64,000 nt of DNA from Labilithrix sp. (lineage in GTDB: Bacteria > Myxococcota_A > Polyangia > Polyangiales > Polyangiaceae). Shown in pieces: positions 1 to 9,400 of the stretch. The stretch is from assembly GCA_019637175.1 (NCBI GenBank), contig JAHBWD010000039.1:17524-81523 (forward strand). Reading direction: 5' to 3'. Each line of letters starts with the position of its first letter. Position 1 is the stretch's first letter. The notes beneath the pieces were generated by a model, which saw nothing but the letters and a program-made list of their open reading frames with translations, did no database searches and had not been told where the DNA came from. Position numbers and translations under genes: made by a program.

Positions 1-1
1 G

Positions 2-880
2 AGCCTCCACAAAGAGACGCGCGAGGATCTCCTCGCCCTCTTCGCGATCAAAGACTTCACCGACGAGGAGAAGAAGCGGATCCAGCCCGACATCTTCCTG
101 CGGAGCACCTTCGGCATCGGCAGCCCGGGCAAGATGAGCCAGGGCAACAAGGCCATCGCCCAGCACACGATCAGCAAGGAGAAGTGCCTCGCGGGCCTGA
201 AAGACATCGTGATCCAGACGCCCGAGCAGCGCGACAAGTGCGGCGCGGAGAACATGGTTCCGGTCTGGATCAAAGGTAAGGACCCTTGGTTCTGCATCGA
301 CGTCTTCGAGTTCCCCAACAAGGCGTGCGAGCTGCCCATGGTGTGGACGCCGCCGACGATGGCGAAGAAGGTCTGCGAGCTCCAGGGCAAGCGCCTCTGC
401 TCCGACATGGAGTGGAACATCGCGTGCCGAGGCGATCCCGCCGGCGGCGACGACTGGCGCTACGCCTACGGCAACAAGGTCGACATCGAGATCTGTCACA
501 CGAACCTCCGTCACCGCACGGCGTGCAACCCGCGCGACGCGAAGAGCACGTTCGCCTCGTGCACGACCGACACCGAGCCGTCGGGGTCGTTTCCGAAGTG
601 CCGATCGCGCTTCGGCGTCTTCGACCAGCACGGCAACGTCGCCGAGGTCATGATGCGCCGCGAGGGCGATCGCGTCTTCACCCAGCTCAAGGGGAGCGCG
701 TGGTTCTACAACGAGCTCGTGCGCGAGCCCGACGCGCCGATCCCGGAGACGACCACCAACAAAGCGGGCGCCTACCCCGATCACTGCAACTTCAACCCGC
801 GCTGGCACGTCGAGCCGATCGACGCCGCGTGGCACGTCAACTACCACCTCGGCTTCAGGTGCTGCAAAAGCATCCCGTGA
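2..880 (+). CDS. Formylglycine-generating-enzyme-like (SUMF1/FGE fold) protein, 5' end missing
   Basis: The reading frame is open from base 2, so the gene starts before the window; 292 residues are visible. The C-terminal half follows the FGE-sulfatase pattern. It has GKRLCSDMEW where the family has GKRLPTEAEW (visible residues about 129-138), then FGVFDQHGNVAEV, LKGSAW (family RGGSW) and a final GFRCC (family GFR). It is unusually Cys-rich, which suggests a disulfide-bonded exported protein. True FGEs oxidise a Cys in sulfatases; many bacterial members instead act on other substrates or have no known enzyme role, and the catalytic cysteines cannot be assigned here. The upstream part, possibly a kinase or signal sequence, is out of view. 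It converges with the phosphoesterase gene 15 bases downstream. Confidence 0.8.
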   Translation, partial: SLHKETREDLLALFAIKDFTDEEKKRIQPDIFLRSTFGIGSPGKMSQGNKAIAQHTISKEKCLAGLKDIVIQTPEQRDKCGAENMVPVWIKGKDPWFCIDVFEFPNKACELPMVWTPPTMAKKVCELQGKRLCSDMEWNIACRGDPAGGDDWRYAYGNKVDIEICHTNLRHRTACNPRDAKSTFASCTTDTEPSGSFPKCRSRFGVFDQHGNVAEVMMRREGDRVFTQLKGSAWFYNELVREPDAPIPETTTNKAGAYPDHCNFNPRWHVEPIDAAWHVNYHLGFRCCKSIP

Positions 881-895
881 CGCCCGCGGCCGCTC

Positions 896-3367
896 TCACC
901 AATCGAAGAGCGCGTCGACGGGGTTCTCCGGACCGCGAACGTCGAGGCGCTTCGTGCGGTCGACGTCGACCGTCGTGATCTTCTCGAACGCGTCCGTCCC
1001 GCGATGGATCATGTACGTCAGACGGTTGATGCGCGGCACGCCCGCGGCCTGACGCGTGACGTGCAAGACCGACCAGCCGAACATCTTGTCCGAGCCGTAC
1101 TTCTGGCTCGTCAGATCCGCCGCCGACGTCAGCCGAATGATCGCGAGCTCGCGCGACTTGCCGGCGGGCGCGTCGAGCGTGCGCATCTTGCCCGCGGTCG
1201 CGTTCATCAGCATTGCGTCGAGCTTGGCGATGTTGTCGTCGAACGATCGGCGGTCGAGCGGCACGTCGCCCGCCGCGTCCATCGGCACGCCGGGCACGCG
1301 CGGCGCGGGCGCGAGCGCCGACTGCCACGCGAAGCGCCGCACGGGGTTCGCGGTCTCGAGCGCCTCGATGCGATCGGATCGAGCGGACGCGCCGTTCGCG
1401 TCGAGCTGCACGCGGTTCGGCACGAGCGTGTCGCCCTGCTGCATGACCTCGAGCGAGTTGAAGTGCGCGTGGCCGAGCAGCAGCGTGCGCACCTGCGGAT
1501 ACTTCGCGACGCGCGTCAGGAGCTCGATGCCGGACATGTAGAAGCCGGCGCCCTGTCGATCGAAGTCTTCGTCCGGCGCCATCCATTCCTGGAGCCCGTC
1601 GTGGAGACAGCTATCGCGCTGGTTCACCGAGAGCGTGACCCAGTCTTGCTTGCAGACCGCGGGCGTGAAGATCTCGTCGAAGAGATAGTTGATCGTGCTC
1701 TGCTGCACGCTCTGGTAGCGGATGAGGGGAAAGTAGTACCCGAGGTCCGCGCCCTTGTGCCCGCCGCGCGGATCGTGGTGGAGCAGGAGGGTGACGTCTT
1801 CGCCCGCGCGCTGCGAGCGACCGAGCTCGCGGTCGAGCCACGCCATCTGCGTCTGCCCGATCGCGCCGCCGTAGTTGACGGTGTACATGCCCCAGCCCGT
1901 GCGGCGGTGCTGGCGCAGCTCGTACGAGTTCATCGACAGATAGCGGTTCTTGCCGAACGTCCACGACGTGTAGAGCGGGCCGTACGTCTTCTGCCACTGG
2001 TAGAGCCCGTCGTAGAGCACCATGTTGCGATCGGCGCGCGGCACCTCGGAGAACGACGCCCCGTAGGCGTCGCCGCTGCGGCGCTCGAACGCGCCGGTGA
2101 CGACGTCGCGACGGAGACCGTCGCGCTGCGCGTCGGTCTTCGTGAGGAAGGCCTGGTACGTGTCCCAGGAGAAGTCGGGCCACGCGAGGTTGTTCTGCTG
2201 CTCGACGACCTTCTTCAGCGTCGTCCCCACCGCCGCGTCGGCGCGCGCCACCGCGCTCGGCACGTGCCCGAGCGCGACGTAACCGTCGTGGTTGCCCGCG
2301 GTGAGGAAGATCGGGAGGTTGAGCCGCTTGAGCGCGCCGAGGATCCGCTTCGCCTCGGCGTTGTAGGTGTTGGCCACCGCCGCCTGGCGGATCGTGCCCG
2401 GCGAGCCGCCGTTGTGGAGATCGCCGTTGAACGTGATGAACGCCGCGCTCTTCACCGCGGGATCGACGTTCGCGTTCACGCCGTCGACGAAGTCGTCGAG
2501 CTTGTCGGCGGTGAGGTTCTTGTAGATGTCGCCCACCGAGACCTGCGTGTCGGTGACGTTGAGCGCGGTGTACTCCTCGAGCGCGCGGTCGAAGACGCGG
2601 ACGGCGTTGTACTGCCACTCGAACACGTTCGCGAAGACGAGGCCTTCCTTCCTCACCTCGAAGCGCGCGTCGTAGAGCCCGGCGGGCACGTGCGCCATCG
2701 CGGCGCGATCGAACACGAAGCGGATCGTCTTGCGGGCCTTGAGCGACGCCGGCATGTCGTCGGGCTCGGCGTTGACGAGCATCGCCTTCGGCACGATGCG
2801 ATGGACGCCCGCGCCGGTGGTCATCGCGGCGCCGCTCTCGCCGCGCGCGCGTGCGCTCCGCGCGACGAGGAAGAACGCGATGCCGCTCTCGTCGCTCTGG
2901 TCGAGCGTGAGCGCGGCGGGCGACCTGCCGTCACCCGCGGCGATCTTCGGGTTCAAGTGCTCGATGGCGTTCGGCTCCATCCGAAGAACCATCGTGAGCT
3001 CGTCGCTCGCGTCGTCCTTCACGTAGAGGTTCGGGTTGCCGAGCGTGGGGTACACGAGACGATCGATGACGGCGCGGCCGTCGATCATCCACGGCATCAC
3101 CTGCTCGTTCTCGATCGGATCGGCGTAAAAGACGTTCGCGAGGTAGGTCTCGCCCTTGCTCGAAACGACCTCCCACGGTCGCTCGCGGAGCTGTTCGTCG
3201 CTCATCGGCGGCGGCCCCTGCGGCTCCGCTTCGGCCGCCGGTCCCGACGGCGGCTTTCGCCCGATGTCGGCCTCCGAGGCGTCATCGCCGTCGCCCGACC
3301 CACAGGCCGTCGCGACGACGAGGAGCCCCATCGTCAGCCACCTCACCCCTCGTCCCACTCCCACCAT
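896..3367 (-). CDS. Large metallophosphoesterase lipoprotein
   Basis: An 823-residue calcineurin-like phosphoesterase exported as a lipoprotein. I place the start at the ATG at 3367, because it gives a normal signal peptide (MVGVGRGVRWLTMGLLVVATAC) with the lipid-bearing Cys at 22; the frame is open further upstream to 3475. The metallophosphoesterase blocks are present in order: FNGDLHNGG (about 313-321), TAGNHDG (about 356-362), LLHHDP (about 528-533) and LLGHAHFNS (about 630-638). The spacing between the first and later motifs is wide, leaving room for a large N-terminal domain (30-300) of unknown function. The substrate cannot be told from sequence. It is the last gene of the minus-strand run, 134 bases after the quinone oxidoreductase gene, so it may have its own promoter. 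Confidence 0.85.
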   Translation of the reverse strand: MVGVGRGVRWLTMGLLVVATACGSGDGDDASEADIGRKPPSGPAAEAEPQGPPPMSDEQLRERPWEVVSSKGETYLANVFYADPIENEQVMPWMIDGRAVIDRLVYPTLGNPNLYVKDDASDELTMVLRMEPNAIEHLNPKIAAGDGRSPAALTLDQSDESGIAFFLVARSARARGESGAAMTTGAGVHRIVPKAMLVNAEPDDMPASLKARKTIRFVFDRAAMAHVPAGLYDARFEVRKEGLVFANVFEWQYNAVRVFDRALEEYTALNVTDTQVSVGDIYKNLTADKLDDFVDGVNANVDPAVKSAAFITFNGDLHNGGSPGTIRQAAVANTYNAEAKRILGALKRLNLPIFLTAGNHDGYVALGHVPSAVARADAAVGTTLKKVVEQQNNLAWPDFSWDTYQAFLTKTDAQRDGLRRDVVTGAFERRSGDAYGASFSEVPRADRNMVLYDGLYQWQKTYGPLYTSWTFGKNRYLSMNSYELRQHRRTGWGMYTVNYGGAIGQTQMAWLDRELGRSQRAGEDVTLLLHHDPRGGHKGADLGYYFPLIRYQSVQQSTINYLFDEIFTPAVCKQDWVTLSVNQRDSCLHDGLQEWMAPDEDFDRQGAGFYMSGIELLTRVAKYPQVRTLLLGHAHFNSLEVMQQGDTLVPNRVQLDANGASARSDRIEALETANPVRRFAWQSALAPAPRVPGVPMDAAGDVPLDRRSFDDNIAKLDAMLMNATAGKMRTLDAPAGKSRELAIIRLTSAADLTSQKYGSDKMFGWSVLHVTRQAAGVPRINRLTYMIHRGTDAFEKITTVDVDRTKRLDVRGPENPVDALFDW

Positions 3368-3501
3368 AGAGCTGATGTAGGCACATGTCGGGCCGAGGTC
3401 GGACTGTCGCCAGAGTGCGCAGAATCCAGGCGTTAGGTGACGAGACGTGGCCCACCAGGCAACACTCTGGCGCACATAGGATCCACCCCCTCCTCCTTTA
3501 A

Positions 3502-4476
3502 CTAGGGCAGGAGGAGGCTCGACCCCGAGGTCTTTCGGGCGCCGAGATCGGCGTGGGCCCGGGCGGCTTCGCGGAGCGGATACGTCTGACCGATCCGGAT
3601 CTTCACCGCCCCGCTCGCGATGACGTCGAACAGCTCGCGCGCGGCGGCGTCGAGCTCCGCGCGCGCGCGCACGTAGTCGAAGAGCGTCGGCCGCGTGACG
3701 AAGAGCGATCCCTTCTGCGCGAGCAGGCGCAGATCGAACGGCGGGATCGGTCCCGACGACTGACCGTACGTCACGAGGAGCCCGCGCGGCGCGAGCGCGT
3801 CGAGCGACGCGGCGAACGTGTCGCGGCCGACGGAGTCGTAGACGACCGGCACGCCGCCGCCCGCGACTTCGCGCACGCGCTTGGCGACGTCTTCGCTTCC
3901 GTACATCACGATGTGATCGGCCCCGTGCGCGCGCGCCAGCGCGGCCTTCTCTTCACTGCCCACGGTTCCGATGACGGTCGCGCCGAGGTGCTTGGCCCAC
4001 TGGCACATGATGAGGCCCACGCCTCCCGCCGCGGCGTGCACGAGGATCGTGTCGCCCTTCTTCACCGGGTGGATGCGTCGCAGGAGATAGTGCGCCGTCA
4101 TGCCCTTGAGCATCGCGGCGGCCGCCGTTCGATCGTCGACGCCGTCAGGGACTTTCACGAGCACGGAGGCCGGGACGTTGCGCGCTTCGGCGTACGCGCC
4201 CATCGGCCCGGTGGCGTAAGCGACGCGGTCGCCGCGCGCGAAGGAGTCGACGCCCTCGCCCACCGCTTCGACGACGCCCGCCGCTTCGGAGCCGAGCACC
4301 GCGGGCAGCGGAACCGGATACAGGCCGGTGCGATGGTACGTGTCGATGAAGTTGAGCCCTACCGCGGTCTGCCGCAGTCGCACCTCGCCCGGTCCGAGCG
4401 GCGCGAGATCGATCGGCTCCCACTTCAAGACCTCGGGCCCTCCGGTCTCGTGCATGCGGATCGCGTGCGTCGTCAT
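3502..4476 (-). CDS. qorA: NADPH:quinone oxidoreductase (zeta-crystallin/QOR family)
   Basis: A 324-residue medium-chain dehydrogenase/reductase without the structural zinc lobe, as expected for QOR. The signature NFIDTYHRTGLY is at 42-53, and the nucleotide-binding loop HAAAGGVG at 147-154 is typical of NADPH-dependent quinone reductases. The family reduces quinones by one electron or hydride transfer in the cytoplasm. The length matches E. coli Qor. It lies 23 bases downstream of the M28-like gene on the same strand and is probably the last gene of the tamA-tamB operon. The symbol is assigned by family resemblance; the physiological substrate is not proven. Confidence 0.85.
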   Translation of the reverse strand: MTTHAIRMHETGGPEVLKWEPIDLAPLGPGEVRLRQTAVGLNFIDTYHRTGLYPVPLPAVLGSEAAGVVEAVGEGVDSFARGDRVAYATGPMGAYAEARNVPASVLVKVPDGVDDRTAAAAMLKGMTAHYLLRRIHPVKKGDTILVHAAAGGVGLIMCQWAKHLGATVIGTVGSEEKAALARAHGADHIVMYGSEDVAKRVREVAGGGVPVVYDSVGRDTFAASLDALAPRGLLVTYGQSSGPIPPFDLRLLAQKGSLFVTRPTLFDYVRARAELDAAARELFDVIASGAVKIRIGQTYPLREAARAHADLGARKTSGSSLLLP

Positions 4477-4499
4477 GGGCTCGTCGTATCACTTCCTCG

Positions 4500-5492
4500 T
4501 CACGCCGCGGAGACGAGCGGCGCTTCCCCGTGGCCCAGCTTCGCGACCACGGCCGCGAGCCCGAACACCACGTCGGCCATGAGATCGAAGTTCGGCTCGG
4601 TCACGATTCCGCGCGGCAGCTTGCCCAGCGCCGGAAGCGGGCCCGGCCCCCAATCCGTGAGCATCACCGCGGGGAAGCCTTCACGGGCGAAGGCTCGATG
4701 ATCGGACGAAGAGACCATGGGAAGGATCGCAGGCAGAGCGCGCGCCTTCGCCTCGAGATCGGTCGCGGCGCGGAAGGCCGCCGACATCTCCGCGGCGATC
4801 CTGCGATCCTTGCGGCTGCCCACGAACGCGACGAAGTCCCCCTGCCACGGGCGGAAGAGCCCGAGCGGGAAGTGTTTGCCTCGACGCGCTCGGTGCGGGC
4901 CGAAGCCGACGCTGTGGAGCGCGAGCATCGCGTGCACGTCGACGTGCTGCTCGTGCAGTCGCCGCGCGTACATCCGGCTGCCGCTCATCGCGTTGGGAGC
5001 GCCCGAGGACACGTCGGCGAACGCGACGAGGCGCACCGTCCGGGTGTAACGGCGACCGGCGAGGAGGCGGGTGAGCGCGAGGAGCACCGCGATGCTCGTC
5101 GCGCCGGGATCCAGACGCGGCCTGCCTCGACCGGCGTCGTACGACGCGCCGATGACGAGCTCGCGCCCTTCGGTCGGACCGCGGATCACGACCTCGACGC
5201 TCTCGACGTCGTAGGGCGGCGTGAGCGACAGCGGGATCTTGGTCACCGCCCGCCCCGCGTCGAGCATCGCGGTGGTGATCGCCTCGGTGCGATCCTCGCC
5301 GCGCGCGAGCAGAAGCGCCTCGACGTCGGCGCGGAGGCGCTCGCGCAGCTCGCGCGGTAGCTCCGGCTTGGGAGGACAGACGGCCGGGCTCCCGGCGTGC
5401 GTCGGTGTCCACGCCGGCGGATCGCTCGCGGGGAACGACTCTCTCGCCGCTTCGTCGATGAGGCGCTCGTCTCGTTTGCCGTTCTCACCCAT
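4500..5492 (-). CDS. M28-peptidase-like protein with degraded metal site and N-terminal ESFPASDPP motif
   Basis: A 330-residue protein. Residues about 95-300 follow the M28 aminopeptidase fold: LVIGASYDA (family HxD strand), LDPGATSIAVLLALTR, TVRLVAFAD, SGSRMYARRL and SSSDHRAFAREGFPAVM. Most zinc ligands and the catalytic Glu are missing: the first His is Ser117, the EE pair is absent (ADVSSGAPNAMSGS, 159-172) and the DMIG aspartate is His193; only the last His (SDH, about 265) is kept. This points to a pseudo-enzyme or a changed metal site. Residues 18-28 (ESFPASDPPAW) match a short motif common in small stress-associated bacterial proteins. A good ribosome binding site (AGAGGTG) precedes the ATG, 3 bases after the upstream stop. 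No signal peptide. Confidence 0.75.
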   Translation of the reverse strand: MGENGKRDERLIDEAARESFPASDPPAWTPTHAGSPAVCPPKPELPRELRERLRADVEALLLARGEDRTEAITTAMLDAGRAVTKIPLSLTPPYDVESVEVVIRGPTEGRELVIGASYDAGRGRPRLDPGATSIAVLLALTRLLAGRRYTRTVRLVAFADVSSGAPNAMSGSRMYARRLHEQHVDVHAMLALHSVGFGPHRARRGKHFPLGLFRPWQGDFVAFVGSRKDRRIAAEMSAAFRAATDLEAKARALPAILPMVSSSDHRAFAREGFPAVMLTDWGPGPLPALGKLPRGIVTEPNFDLMADVVFGLAAVVAKLGHGEAPLVSAA

Positions 5493-5495
5493 GCT

Positions 5496-5942
5496 TCACC
5501 TCTCGTGTCCTGCGGTCAGCCTGCGGAGCGGCGCGCGCCCTTCGAAGACGCCCAGCAGACCTCGCTTGATCGCTTCGGTTACCGCGAGCGTCAGGCTCGC
5601 CGCCAAGAGCCTGCGCATCGACGCCCCGAACGTCGCGCGCCTCGGCTCCGGGCGCAGGCGCGCGATCGCGTGCGAGACCCGATGACCGAGCCGGTGCTCG
5701 CGGCGCCGCCTGATCAGCGCGCGGATCGTCAAGCCCGCGAAGGCGGCGAGCACGGCGACGCCCGCGAGCGTCGCGGCCGCGGGCACGACGAGCCGCTTCG
5801 CGTGATGTCCGATCTCGGTGATCTGACGCCTTCGCGTGTCGATCGCGTCGACGGTGCGCAAGAGGCGCGAGCGAAGGACGTTCGCACGGCGCTCGAGGCG
5901 CGTGCGTCGCTCCGCGAGGGAGAGCTCTTGCCGATCGGTCAT
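5496..5942 (-). CDS. Small membrane protein, YqjK-like position and composition
   Basis: 148 residues, starting at the ATG that overlaps the upstream YqjE-like stop by four bases (ATGA). An Arg-rich amphipathic N-terminus (1-50) is followed by one clear membrane segment (about 52-73, VVPAAATLAGVAVLAAFAGLTI) and a basic C-terminus with a second weaker hydrophobic stretch (about 112-125). In many bacteria YqjD, YqjE and YqjK-type proteins are encoded side by side and are inner-membrane, ribosome- or stress-associated. Position and layout suggest this gene fills the YqjK slot, but sequence similarity is weak and I would not transfer a function. Confidence 0.65.
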   Translation of the reverse strand: MTDRQELSLAERRTRLERRANVLRSRLLRTVDAIDTRRRQITEIGHHAKRLVVPAAATLAGVAVLAAFAGLTIRALIRRRREHRLGHRVSHAIARLRPEPRRATFGASMRRLLAASLTLAVTEAIKRGLLGVFEGRAPLRRLTAGHER

Positions 5943-6364
5943 GCGATGTGCTCCTTGAGCTGGTTCATGTCGGTTCGAAGCCGCTGCCGCGTGCGCTCGA
6001 GCGGACGGGCCGGCAAGAAGGCGTAGCCCGCAGCCGCGCAGCCGGTGCCGATGACGAGGAACGCGGCGGCCACGCCCACCGCAGCGACCGGCGTCGCGCC
6101 GAGCGCGAGGACCACCGCGACGGCCACCATGCATGCGAAGACGATGAGCGCCCCCGCCGCGACGCCGAAGGCGATCGCCGCGCGCCGGACGTGTACGACC
6201 TCGTCTTTCACCTCGGCCCTCGCGAGCTCGACCTCGATGCGCACGAGCTCCTTGGCTTCGCTCATCGCTTCGCGGAGCAGGTCCGCGGTCGAGGCGTCTT
6301 CGAGCAGCGCGGGGCTGCGCGACGAGGAAACCGTCTCGATGGCCGTCTCTCTCTTCATCATCAT
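5939..6364 (-). CDS. YqjE/phage-holin-like membrane protein (DUF1469 type)
   Basis: 141 residues. The central part (about 30-110) has the YqjE layout: an acidic amphipathic helix (LREAMSEAKELVRIEVELAR) followed by two membrane helices joined by a short turn (FGVAAGALIVFACMVAVAVV and AAVGVAAAFLVIGTGCAAAG). This superfamily includes Actinobacterial Holin-X and E. coli YqjE. It is an inner-membrane protein of unknown role, often in stationary-phase operons. Three Met codons in a row offer starts at 6364, 6361 or 6358; the GAGGAGAG ribosome site fits all three. It starts 38 bases after tamB and overlaps the next gene by four bases, so it is probably cotranscribed with both. Confidence 0.75.
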   Translation of the reverse strand: MMMKRETAIETVSSSRSPALLEDASTADLLREAMSEAKELVRIEVELARAEVKDEVVHVRRAAIAFGVAAGALIVFACMVAVAVVLALGATPVAAVGVAAAFLVIGTGCAAAGYAFLPARPLERTRQRLRTDMNQLKEHIA

Positions 6365-6402
6365 CGCTCTCCTCGTCATTGCAGTACCTGTGCCGGCGTT
6401 CG

Positions 6403-9400
6403 TCAGTAGCGCTTCTGCCAGACGGCGTCGGCCTGGGCCTTTCCCCGATCGCCGAACGTCGTCTCGAGCGACCAGTTCCGCTTGAATCGCCAATCGAAGG
6501 TGACGAGGTTCTTGTCGGGCTCCGAGATCGGCGGCGTGCCGAGCACGTGCTGGAACTCGACCGAGACGCGCGGTGAGATCTGGATGCGGAGCTCGGGCGC
6601 GGGGTTGTTGGCGCGCGAGGTGTCGACGCGTACGGTGGCCTCGATGCCCGTGAGGTCGTCGATCGCTTGGCTGAGGCCTTCGGCGGCGAAGCCGCCGCCG
6701 ATGCCGACCGCGGCGCGCGTCGCGCCGCTGGGCGCGCGGCCCGGAGGAGGCGGCGCCGCGTTCACGCCGTCGGCGCTGCCGAAGAGCATGATCGCGAGGA
6801 TCTCGTTCTTCGGTCGCGGCGGCTCCGATCGCAGCGTCACGCGGCCCGTCTTCACCGGCCCCACGAAGTCGGCGTAGACGCGCGTGCCGTCGTCGGCCGT
6901 CCACTGCGCGGTCGCGACGACGATCGGGTTCGACGGATCCTCGGGCTGGAGCGTGATCACCGCGCGGTCGATCTCGAACTGCTTGCCCTGCACGTTGATC
7001 CGTCCCTGCCGCGCCTCGAGCCTTCCGGAGATCCGCGTGGCGCCGTCGGTCTCGATCTTCGTGTCGCCGCCGAGCACGACCCTGACCTGGTTGCCGCGGA
7101 CGATGACGATGTCGCCGAGCTTCACGTCGATCTCGACCTCGGTGCCGGGCGCTTGCGGACGCGCCTCCTCCTGGTGATGCCGCAGACCGTCGCGGCCGAG
7201 CGGCAGCATCACGAACGTCTTGGGATCCCGATAGGTGCCGACGCGCACGTCCTCGATCTCGCCGAGCTCCTGGACGCCGCTCTTCATCATCTGGGGCAGC
7301 TCGATGCCTGCGCGCGGGACGTCGACGGTCACCGCGATCCGTTTGCCGTCGGGGCTGCCCTTCGCATCGAGCTTGACCGCACCCCACACCTGTCCGATGG
7401 GCTGCCCCTGCATCGCGAGATCGAACGACCTGCGCCGCGGGATCAGGAGGTGAGCCTCCGCGGTGTCGAGCGCGAGCCCGCGCAGCTTGATCGTGGCGTT
7501 CGCGGCGAGCTCGCCCGAGACCCCGCGCGCGTGGACGTCGTCGATCTTGATCGTGCCGTCCGGCGAGAACAGCGCCGTCCCGCGGATCTTGCGAAGCTCG
7601 CTCCCGAGCGCGCTGAGCTGCACGACGCCGTCACGGAGCGCGAGCTGCCCTTCCATGCGCGGCTCCTGCCCGCCGACGATCCGAACCTTCGCCTTCGCGT
7701 CGATCCGGCCGTCGAGCGCGTTGACCGCGGAGTCGAGGAACGGCTGAGCGGCCGCCACGCGGAAGGCCTTGGCCTCGAGCTCGACGTCGAGCGGCACGCT
7801 CTCGTCGAGGGAAGGCGCGAGCGCCGCGCCCCACGTGAGCCCGAGGCCCGCGCGCAGATCCGCGAAGCCGTCGGTCTGGTCGAGACGCGCAGCGACGGTG
7901 CCCCTTCCCTCGCGCGCGTCGACGACGATCTTGCCGCGTGCGTAGTCGGCGTTGCCCAAGCGCATGCCCGTGAGGTCGATCTCGGCGCGGGCCTTGGCGT
8001 CGTGGTTCAGATCCTCGACCACGGCCTCGCCGCTGACGCGGCCCCGCACGTAGCGATCGGCGAGCTCGTTGATCGTCTCGAGGGCGAAGCCGTCGAGCTT
8101 CACCTTTCCGTTCGCTCTCCACGGCAACGGCCGGGCGAGCGGCTGCTCGAGACGATCGAGGACGTCGCGCGCGCGAACCTCGACGCGAGACGCGAGCTCG
8201 AGGACGTCGTGGTCTCGCTCGCGAACCTTCACGCCGATCTCTGCGCCCGCGCCGTCGTAGACCAGGCCGACGTCGACGTCGGAGACCATCGCCGCGGGGA
8301 CCGACGGCGCCTTCGCCTTGCGCGCGCGCGCGACGAGATCGACGCGTGGCGCGAGCGCGGTGCCAGAGACGTCGAGCTCGGCGAACGCGGTGCCGCTGAA
8401 CCCTCGCGTCCCGAGGATGTCGGGCAGCTCGGAGAGAGCCCGCTCGGGAACGAGCGCCTTCGCCCGGAGCGGCGCGCTCTCCAAGCGTGAGAGGGCCTCG
8501 CGCGGCCTCTCGAGGATCTCGCGGTAAGGCAGCTCCGCCTTGGCGTCGAAGATCGCCACCGCGCCTTTGCGGTCGAAGGCGCGAAACGCGACCTCGCCCC
8601 AGCCCGACGTCGCGTCGACGCGCACGTCGAGCTGCCCGTCGATGCCCTGGCTCCGCCACGGCGCGACCCCGCTCACGCGCGTGCCCGCGATGGGCGGCTC
8701 GAGCGCCGTGTGGCCTGCGACGACGAGGCCGCGCGTGCGCGCATGAAGACGGAGGTCCGGGGGAGCGTCCGCGCTGTCACGCGCGATCGTGCCCCGCGTG
8801 ACGAGCTCGCCGCCAATCTCGCCGAGCGGCAGCGATCCTTGCGGAGCGAGCTTCGCGACCTTGGCGAGATCGAAGCTGGCGTCGAAGCGCGCGCCGCCGG
8901 ACGCGTGGATCCACGACGACGGCTCGATCGGGCTGCCGCCGAGGGCTACGTCCGTCGTCGAGAACGCGAAGCGGCCCACGCCGAGATCTCCCTTCGCGTC
9001 GATGTCGATCTCCCGACCGTCGAACGTGACGTCGAGGCCCGCCGAGGCGCTCTCGAGTGTGTACGCCGAGAACGCGTCGAGCCGCGCGTAGATCGCGCCG
9101 GCGGCGCCCCGCCGATCGAGCGTGACGTCACCCTGGATCGCGAACCGCCCCGCGCGCACGTCCGGCGAGCCGCCGGCGAGCCGCACCGCGCGCGCGACGT
9201 CGATCGAGGGCGCGTCGACCTTGGCGACGACGCGCGAGCCTTCGCGCCTGAAGTTCGCACGGATGGGCGCGCCGAGCCCGTGGACGACACCTCCCTCGAG
9301 GGCGATCCGTGTGTCGGCGATCTCGAGGCTCGCGGCGGACGCGGAGACGGCGTCGCGATCGCTCGCGAGATCCACGTGAGCGTCCCGAAAGACGAGCGCG

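Noticed and set aside
1004..3436. Long plus-strand open frame opposite the metallophosphoesterase gene
   Set aside because: The peptide is Arg/Ala/Val-rich without hydrophobic cores or motifs. Such antisense frames are a by-product of high GC content, and the opposite strand has a full enzyme domain.
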